DNA from: JAOPZW01 sp963803375
GTDB taxonomy: Bacteria; Actinomycetota; Thermoleophilia; Solirubrobacterales; Solirubrobacteraceae
Length of the DNA stretch: 64,000 bases
Assembly (NCBI GenBank): GCA_963803375.1
Contig: CAWDMB010000001.1
Coordinates: 347,435 to 411,434, forward strand
Reading direction: 5' to 3'
Part shown: in pieces, positions 46,017 through 54,903 of the stretch
Numbering within the stretch: the stretch's first letter is position 1
Layout of the letters: every line of letters starts with the position of its first letter
Program-made: the position numbers and the translations under genes
The notes under the pieces: generated by a model
Databases searched by the model: none
Told to the model about the DNA's origin: nothing
Seen by the model: the letters and a program-made list of their open reading frames with translations, nothing else

Positions 46017-46355
46017 ATGGGCGTGATGACGCGTGACGACCTCGCCGACGGGCTCGAGGCGCTCGCCTACTGGCGTGAGCGGCGGCGTGGCCTGGGCCCG
46101 CTGAGGGTCGGGGCGCGGCGCGAGTGCGACCGCATGATCGACGCCTGGGAGCGGCGCGTACGCGCGGCGCTCGTGCGCGGCGAAGTGCCGCCGGGCGGGC
46201 TCGCGCTGCAGGCCGGCGTCCTCGTGGTGCGCGCGCGGATGGGCCTCGTCGCGCGGCGCTGGCGCCGGCGGGCGGCGCTCGGCGCGGCGGCGGTCTGCGC
46301 GGCGGCGGCGGGCGTCGTCGTCGTGCTCGACGCGCTCGCGCGCGCCGTCACCTAG
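46017..46355 (+). CDS. Small membrane-anchored protein of unknown function
   Basis: 112 residues from the ATG at 46017 (MGVMTRDDLADGL; a second ATG nine bases later is equally good). Soluble helical part (RECDRMIDAWERRVRAALVRGEV) and one C-terminal transmembrane helix (ALGAAAVCAAAAGVVVVLDAL) preceded by RRWRRR. Not recognised. Confidence 0.6.
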   Translation: MGVMTRDDLADGLEALAYWRERRRGLGPLRVGARRECDRMIDAWERRVRAALVRGEVPPGGLALQAGVLVVRARMGLVARRWRRRAALGAAAVCAAAAGVVVVLDALARAVT

Positions 46356-46406
46356 CTAGGGCTCTACGGCATCTGTCGAGGGCGCCCGCCGCGTAGCATC
46401 GCCGCC

Positions 46407-48044
46407 ATGGCAGCGACCGAGGAGGGCACCGCGGTGCATGGGGGACGGCTCGTCGCCCGGCGGTTGAAGGCCCACGGGATCACGAAGCTCTTCACGCTCT
46501 CGGGCGGCCACCTCTTCTCGATCTTCGACGGCTGCCGCGCCGAGGGCATCGACCTCGTCGACGTGCGCCACGAGTCGGCGGCCGCGTTCGCCGCCGAGGG
46601 GTGGGCCAAGGTCACGCGCACGCCGGGAGTCTGCGCGCTGACCGCGGGGCCCGGCGTGACGAACGGGATCAGCGCGATCGCCTCTGCCGCACAGAACCAC
46701 TCGCCGATGCTCGTGCTCGGCGGTCGCGCCCCCGCGATCCGCTGGGGCCAGGGCTCGCTGCAGGAGATCGACCACGTGCCGTTCGTGCGCCCGCTGGCGA
46801 AGCTCGCCACGACGGCCGCCGCCCCGGACGAGATCCCGGACCTCGTCGACGACGCGCTCGCCACGGCGCTGACCCCGCACTCGGGGCCGGCCTTCGTCGA
46901 CTTCCCGCTCGACGTCGTGTTCTCGGAGGGCCGCGAGCCCGAGGGCGTGCCCGCGCTCCCCGACGCGGCCGGCGGCCGCGTCCCCGACGTCGCGGCGGCC
47001 GCTGCGCTGCTGCGCGAGGCCGAGCGACCGGTCGTCATGGCCGGCACCAACCTCTACTGGGGGCGCGGGGAGGTCGCCCTGCTCGCGCTCGCCGAGGCAC
47101 TGCGGATCCCGGTCTTCCTCAACGGGCTGGCTCGGGGATGCGTCCCGGCCGATCACGAGCTCTTCTTCTCGCGGGCCCGGAGCACGGCGCTGCAGGGCGC
47201 CGACGTCGCGCTCGTCGTCGGCGTGCCCATGGACTTCCGCCTGGGCTTCGGGCAAGCCTTCGGCGAGGCCACAGAGCTCGTGGCCGTCGATCGCGCCGAG
47301 CCCGAGCGCGACCATCCGCGTCCGGTCGTCGCCGACCTGCACGGCTCGATCCCTGGGATCCTCGACGCGCTGAGGGCGGCGGCCGGCGGCGGTCCGGACC
47401 GCTCGGGCTGGCTCGCCGTGCTCCGGGCGGCCGAGGACGGCAAGCGCGCCGCCGAGCGCGCCGAGCGCGAGGACGACCGCGCGCCGCTGCACCCCATGCG
47501 CCTGTACGCCGAGCTCGCGCGGGTGCTCGATCGCGACGCGATCGTCGTCGGCGACGGCGGCGACTTCGTCTCCTACGCGGGTCGCGTCGTCGACTCCTAT
47601 GCGCCCGGCTGCTGGGTCGACCCGGGGCCGTTCGGCTGCCTCGGCTCGGGTCCCGGCTACGCGCTGGCGGCCAAGCTCGCGCACCCGGGGCGCCAGGTCG
47701 TGCTCCTGCTGGGCGACGGCGCCTTCGGCTTCGGCGGCATGGAGTTCGACACGCTCGCTCGCCACGGCGTCGAGGTCGTCGGGGTCATGGGCAACAACGG
47801 CATCTGGGGCCTCGAGAAGCACCCGATGGAGTTCCTCTACGGCTACTCGGTGGCCGCCGACCTGCGCCCGGAGACCCGCTACGACCAGATCGTCGACGCG
47901 CTCGGCGGCCACGGCGAGCTCGTCCGCCGGCCCGACGAGCTCGTGCCCGCGCTCGAGCGGGCTTTCGCCGCCGGCCGGCCCGCGCTCGTCAATGTGCTCA
48001 CCGATCCGGCGGTCGCCTACCCGCGCCGGTCGAACCTGGCCTAA
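46407..48044 (+). CDS. Thiamine-diphosphate enzyme, acetolactate synthase large-subunit-like (IlvG type)
   Basis: 545 residues, three TPP-enzyme domains. Catalytic Glu in VRHESAAAFAAEGWA, TAGPGVTNG, FAD/allosteric middle domain, and a C-terminal TPP motif GDGAFGFGGMEFDT...NNGIWGLEKHPM. It resembles actinobacterial IlvG and 2-hydroxyacyl-CoA lyase rather than the biosynthetic IlvB, and no small subunit is nearby, so a catabolic or lyase role is possible. Convergent with the Ppx gene (4 nt overlap). Confidence 0.87.
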   Translation: MAATEEGTAVHGGRLVARRLKAHGITKLFTLSGGHLFSIFDGCRAEGIDLVDVRHESAAAFAAEGWAKVTRTPGVCALTAGPGVTNGISAIASAAQNHSPMLVLGGRAPAIRWGQGSLQEIDHVPFVRPLAKLATTAAAPDEIPDLVDDALATALTPHSGPAFVDFPLDVVFSEGREPEGVPALPDAAGGRVPDVAAAAALLREAERPVVMAGTNLYWGRGEVALLALAEALRIPVFLNGLARGCVPADHELFFSRARSTALQGADVALVVGVPMDFRLGFGQAFGEATELVAVDRAEPERDHPRPVVADLHGSIPGILDALRAAAGGGPDRSGWLAVLRAAEDGKRAAERAEREDDRAPLHPMRLYAELARVLDRDAIVVGDGGDFVSYAGRVVDSYAPGCWVDPGPFGCLGSGPGYALAAKLAHPGRQVVLLLGDGAFGFGGMEFDTLARHGVEVVGVMGNNGIWGLEKHPMEFLYGYSVAADLRPETRYDQIVDALGGHGELVRRPDELVPALERAFAAGRPALVNVLTDPAVAYPRRSNLA

Positions 48045-48979
48045 CCGGCCGCGGCGTCGAGCGCGGCGTCGAGCGCGGCGCCGCGCAGGATGTCGTGCTC
48101 GGAGACCTCGGTGCCGTCGAGGCCGAAGGCGTCGAGCGCCTCGCCGAGCAGAAGCGCGCCCGCGACGATCGTGGGCGCACGGTCGGGGTGCAGGCCGCGC
48201 ACGCGGCGGCGCTCGGCCTCGGGCAGCGCGGCCAGGCGGCGCGCGAGGCGATCGATCGCCGCGCGGCTCAGCCGGTGGCCGTGGACGCGCTCGGCATCGT
48301 AGGGGTCGAGGTCCTGGTCGATCGCCGCCAGCGAGGTGGCGGTGCCGCCGACGGCGATCGCGTCGGCGATGCCCGTGCGCGCTTCGGGCGCCAGCGCGGC
48401 GGTGTAGACGGCGCGGGCGTCGGCGCCGATCGCGGCGAGCTCGTCCGTGCGCGGCGGGTCGTGGTCGACGTGGCGCTCGCTCATGCGCACCGCGCCCGCC
48501 TGCGTCGACGTGAAGAACGCGACGTCGTGACCCGCGCCCACGACGAACTCGGTCGAGCCCCCGCCGACGTCGATCACGACCGCGCGCTCGTCGCCGTCGG
48601 CGCTCGCGCGCTCGCTCGTCGCGCCGAGGAAGGTCAGCCGCGCCTCCTCCTCGCCGGGGATCGTGCGGGCGTCCACGCCGAAGCGCTCGCGCACTCTGTC
48701 GGCGAACGCGGCGCCGTTGCTCGCGTCGCGCACGGCGCTCGTGAGCACGCCGACCGTGCGCTGCGCGCCGCCGTGCGCAGCGATGGCGCCGCGATAGTCC
48801 TCGAGCGCGGCGAAGACGCGCTCGATCGCCTCGTCGGCGAGCGCGCCCGTGGCGTCGACGCCCTGCCCGAGCCGGGTGATCGTCGTACGGCGCTCGAGCT
48901 CGGTCACGCGCCCGTCCTCGACGTCGGCGACGAGCAGGCGGGTGGAGTTGGTCCCGATGTCGACGACCGCGACGCGCAT
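48041..48979 (-). CDS. Ppx/GppA family exopolyphosphatase
   Basis: 312 residues of the ASKHA fold: VVDIGTNSTRLLVADV (phosphate 1), AIERVFAALEDYRGA, VIDVGGGSTEFVVG (phosphate 2, catalytic Glu region). Short form lacking the C-terminal HD domain, as in actinobacteria (PPX1-type). Hydrolyses polyphosphate or (p)ppGpp. ATG at 48979. Confidence 0.9.
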   Translation of the reverse strand: MRVAVVDIGTNSTRLLVADVEDGRVTELERRTTITRLGQGVDATGALADEAIERVFAALEDYRGAIAAHGGAQRTVGVLTSAVRDASNGAAFADRVRERFGVDARTIPGEEEARLTFLGATSERASADGDERAVVIDVGGGSTEFVVGAGHDVAFFTSTQAGAVRMSERHVDHDPPRTDELAAIGADARAVYTAALAPEARTGIADAIAVGGTATSLAAIDQDLDPYDAERVHGHRLSRAAIDRLARRLAALPEAERRRVRGLHPDRAPTIVAGALLLGEALDAFGLDGTEVSEHDILRGAALDAALDAAAG

Positions 48980-48992
48980 GAGGGGTGCTCGG

Positions 48993-49166
48993 CTACGCGT
49001 CGTCGGGGTTCCCGGCGATGCCCGTGGCCGCGTCGGCCGTGGGCCCCTCGGCCGGGGCGCGGGCCGTGGCGTCCCGCCCGCCGCGGACGCCCTCGCGTTC
49101 GCCGAAGGGCTCGTCGGACTCGATCGCGCGGTCGGCGCGATCGAGACGCTCGCGTTCGCTCTCCAT
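48993..49166 (-). CDS. Possible small acidic protein, 57 aa
   Basis: ATG at 49166, 11 nt after the stop of the dehydrogenase on the same strand, and 13 nt before the Ppx gene, so it fits an operon slot. Hydrophilic sequence with MESERERLDRADRAIES and a DPDDA end; no fold or family visible. Short frames in this DNA are often spurious. Confidence 0.35.
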   Translation of the reverse strand: MESERERLDRADRAIESDEPFGEREGVRGGRDATARAPAEGPTADAATGIAGNPDDA

Positions 49167-49177
49167 GGGGCGCGCGG

Positions 49178-50116
49178 CTACCCGTCCGTCGCCGCCGCCA
49201 AGCGGGCGGAATGGGGCATCGCGCGGCCCTCCAGGGCCGCGAGGAGGTTGTCGACGGAGACGTCGGCCATGCGCGCGCGAGCCGTTCGGGTGGCCGAGCC
49301 GATGTGCGGGACGACAAGCAGGTTCGGCGCCTGCAGCAGCGGGTCGCCGGGCGCCGGCGGCTCGGGGTCGGTGACGTCGAGCGCCGCCGCGAAGAGGCGG
49401 CCGTCGCGCAGCGCGCGGGCGAGCGCCGCCTGGTCGACGAGCCCGCCCCGGGCGGTGTTGACGAGGATCGCGCCGGGCTTGACGGCGGCGAGGGCCGCGT
49501 CGTCGATGAGGTGGCGCGTGCGCGCGGTGAGCGGCGCGTGCAGGGAGATGGCGTCGGCGCGAGCGAGCGTCGCGTGCAGATCGTCGTCGCGCCCGACCGT
49601 GAGCACGCGCATCTCGAAGCCCGCGGCGCGGCGCGCGACCGCCCGCCCGATGCGGCCGGGGCCGACGATCGCGAGCGTCGCCGCGTGGACGTCGGCCCCG
49701 AGCCAGCCCTGCGGCTCCCACGTGCGCCAGCGCCCGGCCCGGACGTCGGCGGCGGCCTCGGGGAGGCGGCGCGCGGCGGCGAGGAGGAGCGCGAAGGCCA
49801 GGTCGGCGGTCGCGTCGGTGAGCACGTCGGGCGTGACGCCGACGGCGATCGCGCGCGCGGCGGCGGCCTCGAGGTCGATGTTGTCGGACCCGACCGCGAA
49901 GTTCGCGATCGCGCGCAGGCGCGGGGCGCCGTCCAGCAGCTCGGCGTCGACGCGGTCGGTGAGCAGGCACAGCAGCGCCTCGGCGTCGCGGACGCCGGCC
50001 TCGAGCTGCGCGCGGGTCGGCGGCAGCGCGCCGGGATGGACGCGCACGTCGTGAGCGCCCGCCAGGCGCTCGAGCGCGTCGCCGGGGAGCGCGCGGGTGA
50101 CGAAACAGGCGGCCAT
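49178..50116 (-). CDS. D-isomer 2-hydroxyacid dehydrogenase (glyoxylate/hydroxypyruvate reductase-like)
   Basis: 312 residues. NAD-binding ATLAIVGPGRIGRAVARRAAGF, the NTARGGLVDQAAL loop, DVTDPEPP with catalytic Glu, and VVPHIGSAT with catalytic His. Full-length for GhrB/GyaR-type reductases of glyoxylate and hydroxypyruvate. Upstream of the possible 57-residue gene and Ppx on the same strand. Confidence 0.9.
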   Translation of the reverse strand: MAACFVTRALPGDALERLAGAHDVRVHPGALPPTRAQLEAGVRDAEALLCLLTDRVDAELLDGAPRLRAIANFAVGSDNIDLEAAAARAIAVGVTPDVLTDATADLAFALLLAAARRLPEAAADVRAGRWRTWEPQGWLGADVHAATLAIVGPGRIGRAVARRAAGFEMRVLTVGRDDDLHATLARADAISLHAPLTARTRHLIDDAALAAVKPGAILVNTARGGLVDQAALARALRDGRLFAAALDVTDPEPPAPGDPLLQAPNLLVVPHIGSATRTARARMADVSVDNLLAALEGRAMPHSARLAAATDG

Positions 50117-50205
50117 CGGGCAGGAGTCTGATGGCTTGGCGGCGAAGGGGCCGTTCTCTACAGTGCGGGTGCGCTCGCAGCACCGTTCAAGAAAGGAAGG
50201 CGGAC

Positions 50206-50502
50206 GTGATCGGAGCTCTTCTCCTCGGCATCCTCGCCGGGGTCATCGGCCGGGCGCTCATGCCGGGCGACCCGTTCGAGCACATGAAGGGGCCGCGTTC
50301 GTGGCTCGTGTCCGTCGGCCTCGGGCTGGTCGGGGCGGCCGTGGGCTATGTGATCTTCACCGTCGGCCTGGGCATCGGCGACACCGACGTCTTCGACCTC
50401 GGCGGCCTGCTCAGCGCGGTCATCGGCGTCGTCATCGTCCTCGCCATCGCGAGCTTCGTGCTGCGGCGCTCGGGCGGCGGCTCGCACCCCGCCACGCGCT
50501 GA
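50206..50502 (+). CDS. GlsB/YeaQ/YmgE-family stress membrane protein
   Basis: 98 residues, three transmembrane helices: ALLLGILAGVIGRALMPG, LVSVGLGLVGAAVGYVIF and LLSAVIGVVIVLAIASFVL. The G-I-x-A-G-x-I-G-R start and P-G-x-x-P are family hallmarks (stress-induced, function unknown). GTG start with ribosome site GGAAGG. Confidence 0.9.
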   Translation: MIGALLLGILAGVIGRALMPGDPFEHMKGPRSWLVSVGLGLVGAAVGYVIFTVGLGIGDTDVFDLGGLLSAVIGVVIVLAIASFVLRRSGGGSHPATR

Positions 50503-50548
50503 CGACGGCCGCGCGATCCGGCGTGCCGGGGCGCGGTAGCGCGCCGGC

Positions 50549-50731
50549 ATGACCGCGCTCCCGGAGCCCTCCGGACGACGGCTGGGCGCCGGGCTCATCG
50601 TCGGCATCGTCGCGCTCGTCTTCGTCGTCACGCGCCGGCCCGGGTGCCAGCCGCGGCGGCGTCGAGCATCCGGCCTCCGACAAGCGCCGCGGCGACCCCC
50701 GTCCGAGTCGATCGAGCGCCATGGATCCTGA
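50549..50731 (+). CDS. Possible 60-residue single-pass membrane protein
   Basis: ATG at 50549; RRLGAGLIVGIVALVFVVTRRPGC is a plausible transmembrane helix, but the rest is arginine/proline-rich. It lies between GlsB and tRNA-fMet. Weak: could be noncoding. Confidence 0.3.
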   Translation: MTALPEPSGRRLGAGLIVGIVALVFVVTRRPGCQPRRRRASGLRQAPRRPPSESIERHGS

Positions 50732-50748
50732 TAAAATGCGCTCCACGT

Positions 50749-50822
<74 letters not shown>

Positions 50823-50826
50823 TCAG

Positions 50827-50854
50827 AGAAAGGTCCTGGAAACAGGGCCTTTCT
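50827..50854 (+). terminator. Rho-independent-like terminator of tRNA-fMet
   Basis: Stem AGAAAGGTCCTG / CAGGGCCTTTCT with a GAAA-containing loop of about 4 nt (one bulge), 5 nt after the tRNA, followed by TCGC. Strong hairpin placed right behind the tRNA. Confidence 0.8.
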
Positions 50855-50859
50855 TCGCT

Positions 50860-51547
50860 AGGTGGGTTACGATGCGATGATCGCCTGACGGTCCAATAGC
50901 GGGCCAATCTGTTGCCGGACTGGCTCAATCCGGCATCGCGGGCGGCCGGGAGACGTCAAGTTCGCCGCTTGGCTGCCCTGTCGCGAAGCCTCGGTTGGCC
51001 GGCGAGCTTCGCGCCGACCGTCGCGCCAGTCGCGGTTGCCTGGCTGACGTGCCCGGGGCGTTGTGAACCGCTGTAGGTATTCGGGCCGCTCCTGAGGCTG
51101 TGGGTCTGCTGAGGACCTACTGCCCGAAGGAGGACCCGGATGAGGTATCACCGTAGAGCGCAGCTGACCTCGCTCAGGGTCACGAGCTGGTGTTGGAGAT
51201 CGAGTCGGGTTCGACGTTCCGGGCGGCCGCCCCCGGAACGTCGCGTCGGCGACCGCCCATGGGTGGGTGCGCTGGCGCGACGCCAGCCGGATGAGCGCGC
51301 GACGTTGCTCCGCTGGAGGATCGCTCCAGCCCAGCCTCCCGCACCACTCCCCTGCTGAGCCCGTCGCCGAGCAGGACACCAAGCGATACGCCCGCTTCGA
51401 TCAGCCCGGCATGCCGTCACGCGCGACCGCTCGATCGTCTCGCGCGGGCTGGGAGTGGGCGCACTTGATCATCGACGATCGCTCCCGGCTGCTCAAGGGC
51501 GACGCTAGTCGAACGAGCGCGGCTGCATCTATGCTGGCGGGGACGCA
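50860..51547. other. Gene-free stretch at the left of the mobile-element island
   Basis: No reading frame with coding character on either strand. It follows the tRNA-fMet terminator. I see no integrase fragment and no repeat of the tRNA 3' end that would serve as an attachment site. Confidence 0.5.
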
Positions 51548-52168
51548 ATGGCCGACCTAGTGGACCGCATCCGCAAGGAGCTCGACGCCCGCATCGACCG
51601 GCTGCGCCCGCTGGCCGGCGAGTTCGAGCGCCTGCAGCGCGCGGCGGCCGCGCTCGCGCGCACCGGGAGTCGTGCGCTGCCCGGTCTCGGCTCGCACGCA
51701 CCGCCACCGCCGCAAGCGAGCCGGCGGACAGCCCGCCGGGTGACACGCCCGGCCGCCGGCAAGTCCTCCCCCGAGCGTCGGCCCGTGACCGCGCGCCGCG
51801 CGCCGCGCGGTCAGACCCAGGCGAAGATCCTCGCCGCGCTGCGCGCGACACCCGGCAGCAGCACGGCGACCGTCGCGAAGAGCACCGCGATCCCCGCCAG
51901 CACCGTCGCCGCGACCGTCTCGCGGCTCGTCAAGCAGGGGCGCGTGCGCCGTCTCGACGAGGGCGGCTACGCGGTCGTCGAGACGCCCGCCGACGCCGCG
52001 CCGATGAACGCGACGCCCGCGACCGCCGACGCCGCGCCCACCGCCAGCGACACGCAGGCGCCCGCGACCAGCGAGACCCCACAGGCCCAGGAGCCGACGA
52101 GCCCGGGCGCCCGGACGACGGGTGCCGCCGGACCCGCCCCGGCCGGCCCGCCCGACACCAGCACGTAG
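51548..52168 (+). CDS. Winged-helix DNA-binding protein with disordered tails
   Basis: 206 residues. An N-terminal coiled coil (LVDRIRKELDARIDRLRPLAGEF), a basic linker, then a winged-helix domain (about 95-145: TQAKILAALRATPGSSTATVAKST and ASTVAATVSRLVKQGRVRRLDEGGY) and a proline/threonine-rich tail. Related in layout to small actinobacterial wHTH proteins. Its tail ends where the IS1380 remnant begins. Function unknown; may belong to a former mobile element. Confidence 0.65.
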   Translation: MADLVDRIRKELDARIDRLRPLAGEFERLQRAAAALARTGSRALPGLGSHAPPPPQASRRTARRVTRPAAGKSSPERRPVTARRAPRGQTQAKILAALRATPGSSTATVAKSTAIPASTVAATVSRLVKQGRVRRLDEGGYAVVETPADAAPMNATPATADAAPTASDTQAPATSETPQAQEPTSPGARTTGAAGPAPAGPPDTST

Positions 52169-52169
52169 C

Positions 52170-52842
52170 CGCTGCCAGCTCGTTGAGACCCGGGCACCGG
52201 CCGGCAAGCACCCGCGGTGCAGATCGGCCGTCCGAGGAAGCACGCCACGAGCTGCCCGCCATACTCCCCGCCTGACCGCCGCCGCCCCGCAACAGCCCCG
52301 ACCAAGCCGACCCGGCACTCGGCAGCAGCGGGTGGTAGCCGAGCTTGTGGGTGTACCCGTAACCGGCGCCCTGCTTCTGATAGCGCAGACCTCGCCGATG
52401 AAGCTGTCGATGTCGATCACCAGCCGCTCATCGCCGGGACCCGCGCCCGCGGCCCACGCCCGCCCAAGCGTCCGGTCGAGCACCCGGTCCAGCTGGCGCA
52501 CGTGCCCGAACGCGAACGCGCGCAGGAACGTCCCCAGCGTCGACGGGGCCATCACCCGATGGCCGAGCACCAGCCCGTGCGGCCCGCGCGCAGCACGTCC
52601 ATGTCATCGATGCAGTCACCGCCGGCGAGCATCCCGTGCACCAACGACAGGACCTTGCGCCCCGGCAGCACCCCGCCCGTCCAGCCCGACAGGTCGACCG
52701 TCTCGTTGACCAGCGCCTCGATCCCCAGCCGGCCCGCCAGGCTCGCCGGCAGCATCAACCCCGCGTTGGCGACCGCGCGCTCATCGTCGAACGCGACCCG
52801 CAGCGAATTGAGCTTCACGGCCGGCTGCTCGTCCTTCACCAT
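52170..52842 (-). pseudogene. IS1380-family transposase fragment 1 (N-terminal half, frameshifted)
   Basis: From the ATG at 52842, frame 1 reads VKLNSLRVAFDDERAVANAGLMLPASLA, ETVDLSGW and VLSLVHGMLAGGDCIDDMDVLRAG, then homology passes to a second frame (HRVMAPSTLGTFLRAFAFGHVRQLDR, DIDSFIGEV) and then to a third (YGYTHKLGYHPLLP). These are consecutive parts of an IS1380 DDE transposase, so at least two frameshifts have occurred. Nothing C-terminal remains. Upstream, a 12-bp inverted repeat (GTGACCTCCTGA at 52847, TCAGGAGGTCAC at 52900) lies in the likely end of the element. Confidence 0.85.
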
Positions 52843-52846
52843 GAGA

Positions 52847-52911
52847 GTGACCTCCTGACGGGGCCGCGGCTGCCCATAGAGCCGCTACAAAAGCCCTGCT
52901 CAGGAGGTCAC
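52847..52911. repeat. Perfect 12-bp inverted repeat near the IS1380 fragment
   Basis: GTGACCTCCTGA (52847-52858) and TCAGGAGGTCAC (52900-52911), 41 nt apart, just before the transposase start. It may be an inserted hairpin regulating transposase translation (it includes the CCTCC/GGAGG ribosome-site complement) or an element end. Confidence 0.5.
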
Positions 52912-53025
52912 TTAAGGGACACCCCGGACGGAACAATCGCCATCCACGCGGTGGATCGAGGCTCAGCCTCGACCCGCGCCTCCTCGGCGCATACCATCAA
53001 CACCGGGTGCCACCTCCGGCATCCG

Positions 53026-53070
53026 GAGAGCCCTCCCGGCAGAACCGACCAAGCTCGCGGGAGGGCTCTC
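53026..53070. terminator. Strong hairpin, 13-bp arms
   Basis: GAGAGCCCTCCCG (53026-53038) and its perfect complement CGGGAGGGCTCTC (53058-53070) separated by 19 nt, in a 300 bp gap between the IS1380 fragment and the epimerase. A likely terminator or relic; no T-run. A shorter hairpin TCGAGGCT/AGCCTCGA lies at about 52958. Confidence 0.5.
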
Positions 53071-53225
53071 GCGCGTCTACAAACGCGCCAAGCCTGACGC
53101 CCTACCACGCGCCCCCCGGCGATGCCGACACTCGCCGTCGTCAACAACCCCGCGCGTGCCGAACCAGCGTGTCGTTCAACAGCTCACCCCTCGGAGGGCT
53201 CGTGTTGACGAGGCCTGTTGCGCCC

Positions 53226-54248
53226 TCAGGGCACCGCAGACCGGCCGGCGGCATTGGCTGAGAGATGACCCGCGGCTACCAGCCACGCGATCGTGTCACG
53301 CAGCGTGTGGTCGAGCGGCGGCGGAGACACGCCGAGCTCTTCGCGCGTCCGGGAGTGGTCCGTACCCGCGCGCGGCATCGACGTCAGGATGTACGCAGCC
53401 TCGTAGCTGAGGGGGAGGCGCACCGGGGCGATGCGCTGCAGCATGTCAGCGAGCTTGGCGGCGGCCAGCGTTGTTCCTTGCGGCGAGGGCAAGGCGATCA
53501 GTCGGCGGCCGGTGACCCGACGCAGGGCGGCGGCAAGCTCGCCCCCCGGCGTATCGATCCCGGTGAGCAGGTACCGGCGGGGACCCCGTCCGGACTTCAT
53601 CGCCGCGGCATGTCCGGCGGCGACGTAGCGCACGTCGGCCATCGGCAGCACGCCGTTGAGCTGGAACGGCAGCTGGCCCCGGAGGATCGACGCGATCAGG
53701 CGTGCGCCCTCACCCATGTGAGGGTCATGAGGCCCGATCACGGCGCCCGGATAGGTGATAACGACGGGGGCTCCCTCGTCCTGCCAGCGCCGCGCGACCC
53801 GGTCGGACTGCGCTTTTGACCGGGAGTAGTGCGTGCGAATGCTTCCAACCGGGCTATCCGGGGTGAGCGCCTCATCGCGAGGCAGCAGGGCCGAGAAGGT
53901 CGACACATGGACCACGGGGTCGCAGCCGGCATTGCAGGCCGCTTCCAGTACCACCTCGGTGCCGCGGACGTTCGTGGCGCCGATGCTGGCGACCCGCCGC
54001 GGATCGAACGTGAACAGCGCCGCAGCGTGCACGACCGCGTCACGGCCGTGCACGGCCCGCGCGACGGCCCGTGGATCCGTCATGTCTCCGACGACGACAT
54101 CGGACACGCCGACACCCCGCGAACCGAGGGCGCTCTGCACCGCAGTCGAGTCGCGGACGAGCAACCGGACCTCATGCCCGGCGCCGAGCAACGCCGCCAC
54201 CGAATGGCTACCAACGAACCCGGTCCCGCCCGTCACCAGAAGCCGCAC
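53226..54248 (-). CDS. NAD-dependent epimerase/dehydratase (extended SDR)
   Basis: 340 residues from a GTG at 54248: RLLVTGGTGFVGSH (NAD-binding GxxGxxG), DMTDPRAVARAVHGRDAVVHAAAL, HVSTFSAL and YSRSKAQSDRVAR (catalytic YxxxK). Closest in style to dihydroflavonol reductase / nucleoside-sugar epimerase-type SDRs. The frame is open upstream to 54410, but that part is not homologous. Codon use is somewhat less GC-biased than the neighbours and it lies among element fragments, so horizontal transfer is possible. Confidence 0.85.
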   Translation of the reverse strand: MRLLVTGGTGFVGSHSVAALLGAGHEVRLLVRDSTAVQSALGSRGVGVSDVVVGDMTDPRAVARAVHGRDAVVHAAALFTFDPRRVASIGATNVRGTEVVLEAACNAGCDPVVHVSTFSALLPRDEALTPDSPVGSIRTHYSRSKAQSDRVARRWQDEGAPVVITYPGAVIGPHDPHMGEGARLIASILRGQLPFQLNGVLPMADVRYVAAGHAAAMKSGRGPRRYLLTGIDTPGGELAAALRRVTGRRLIALPSPQGTTLAAAKLADMLQRIAPVRLPLSYEAAYILTSMPRAGTDHSRTREELGVSPPPLDHTLRDTIAWLVAAGHLSANAAGRSAVP

Positions 54249-54640
54249 GCCGGCATCGTACTTTCGCCCAGCGGTCCGGCCCGAATCAGATCGCCGTCCC
54301 GAACACTCGGGAGAACGACGCCACCGGGACGGTTGCAGCACACTCGACCGGCTCCAGCTCACGCTCGGATCGAACGCCGATAAGGAGCGCCGACACGAAG
54401 CGCGCGTCATCCCGTTCGGCGCCCGTAGCGACAGCGTCGGCGCACTACCTCCGCCGCAAGCTCGCCAAGAACCGCATCACCAGCGCCCGCGGGGCTACCG
54501 CCTCGAACCCCAGCCACCATCGAGATGACCCCCGCCGCGGACGGCATAGCCGCCGGGCCTCCGAACCCCCTCCACACGTCCGAGAATGCCCGGCGTCTCG
54601 GTCCCGCGCTCGCGTGGAGCGCCGAGCTGCCATCAGTTGG
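54249..54640. other. Gene-free stretch upstream of the epimerase
   Basis: No coding frame with recognisable content. Codon-like periodicity is weak on both strands. May contain the epimerase promoter. Confidence 0.4.
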
Positions 54641-54649
54641 AGGTGGAGG

Positions 54650-54900
54650 ACTGATGGCTCGGGCGATCCTGACGCCGAGCGGCTGGCCTGGGAGTGCTTC
54701 CCGGACGACCCCGGCCCCGATGCGATCGCGGCGTTCTTCGCGCTGGCCGACGGCGCGACGTGCTCAGGCGGCTGCCCACGCCGGCGGCACGGCTTGCGAC
54801 CGCGATCGCGTTGGCCGCCTGGGACGTCCACCACGCCAACCTGTTTGACCGCATCGAGGCCAAGACTGTGATCGAGCCGTTCGGCTGGCTCGTGGGCTGA
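54650..54900 (+). pseudogene. Transposase-like 3' fragment (IS630-type), frameshifted
   Basis: One frame reads DPDAERLAWECFPDDPGPD and AIAAFFALAD, then about 54770 it passes into the next frame, which reads ALAAWDVHHANLFDRIEAKTV and IEPFGWLVG followed by a stop. The AWDVHH-FxR-EAKT-IEPFxxLV pattern is that of the middle part of certain IS630-like transposases (normally continuing QVM and the second catalytic Asp). Only a short relic remains. Confidence 0.4.
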
Positions 54901-54903
54901 GCG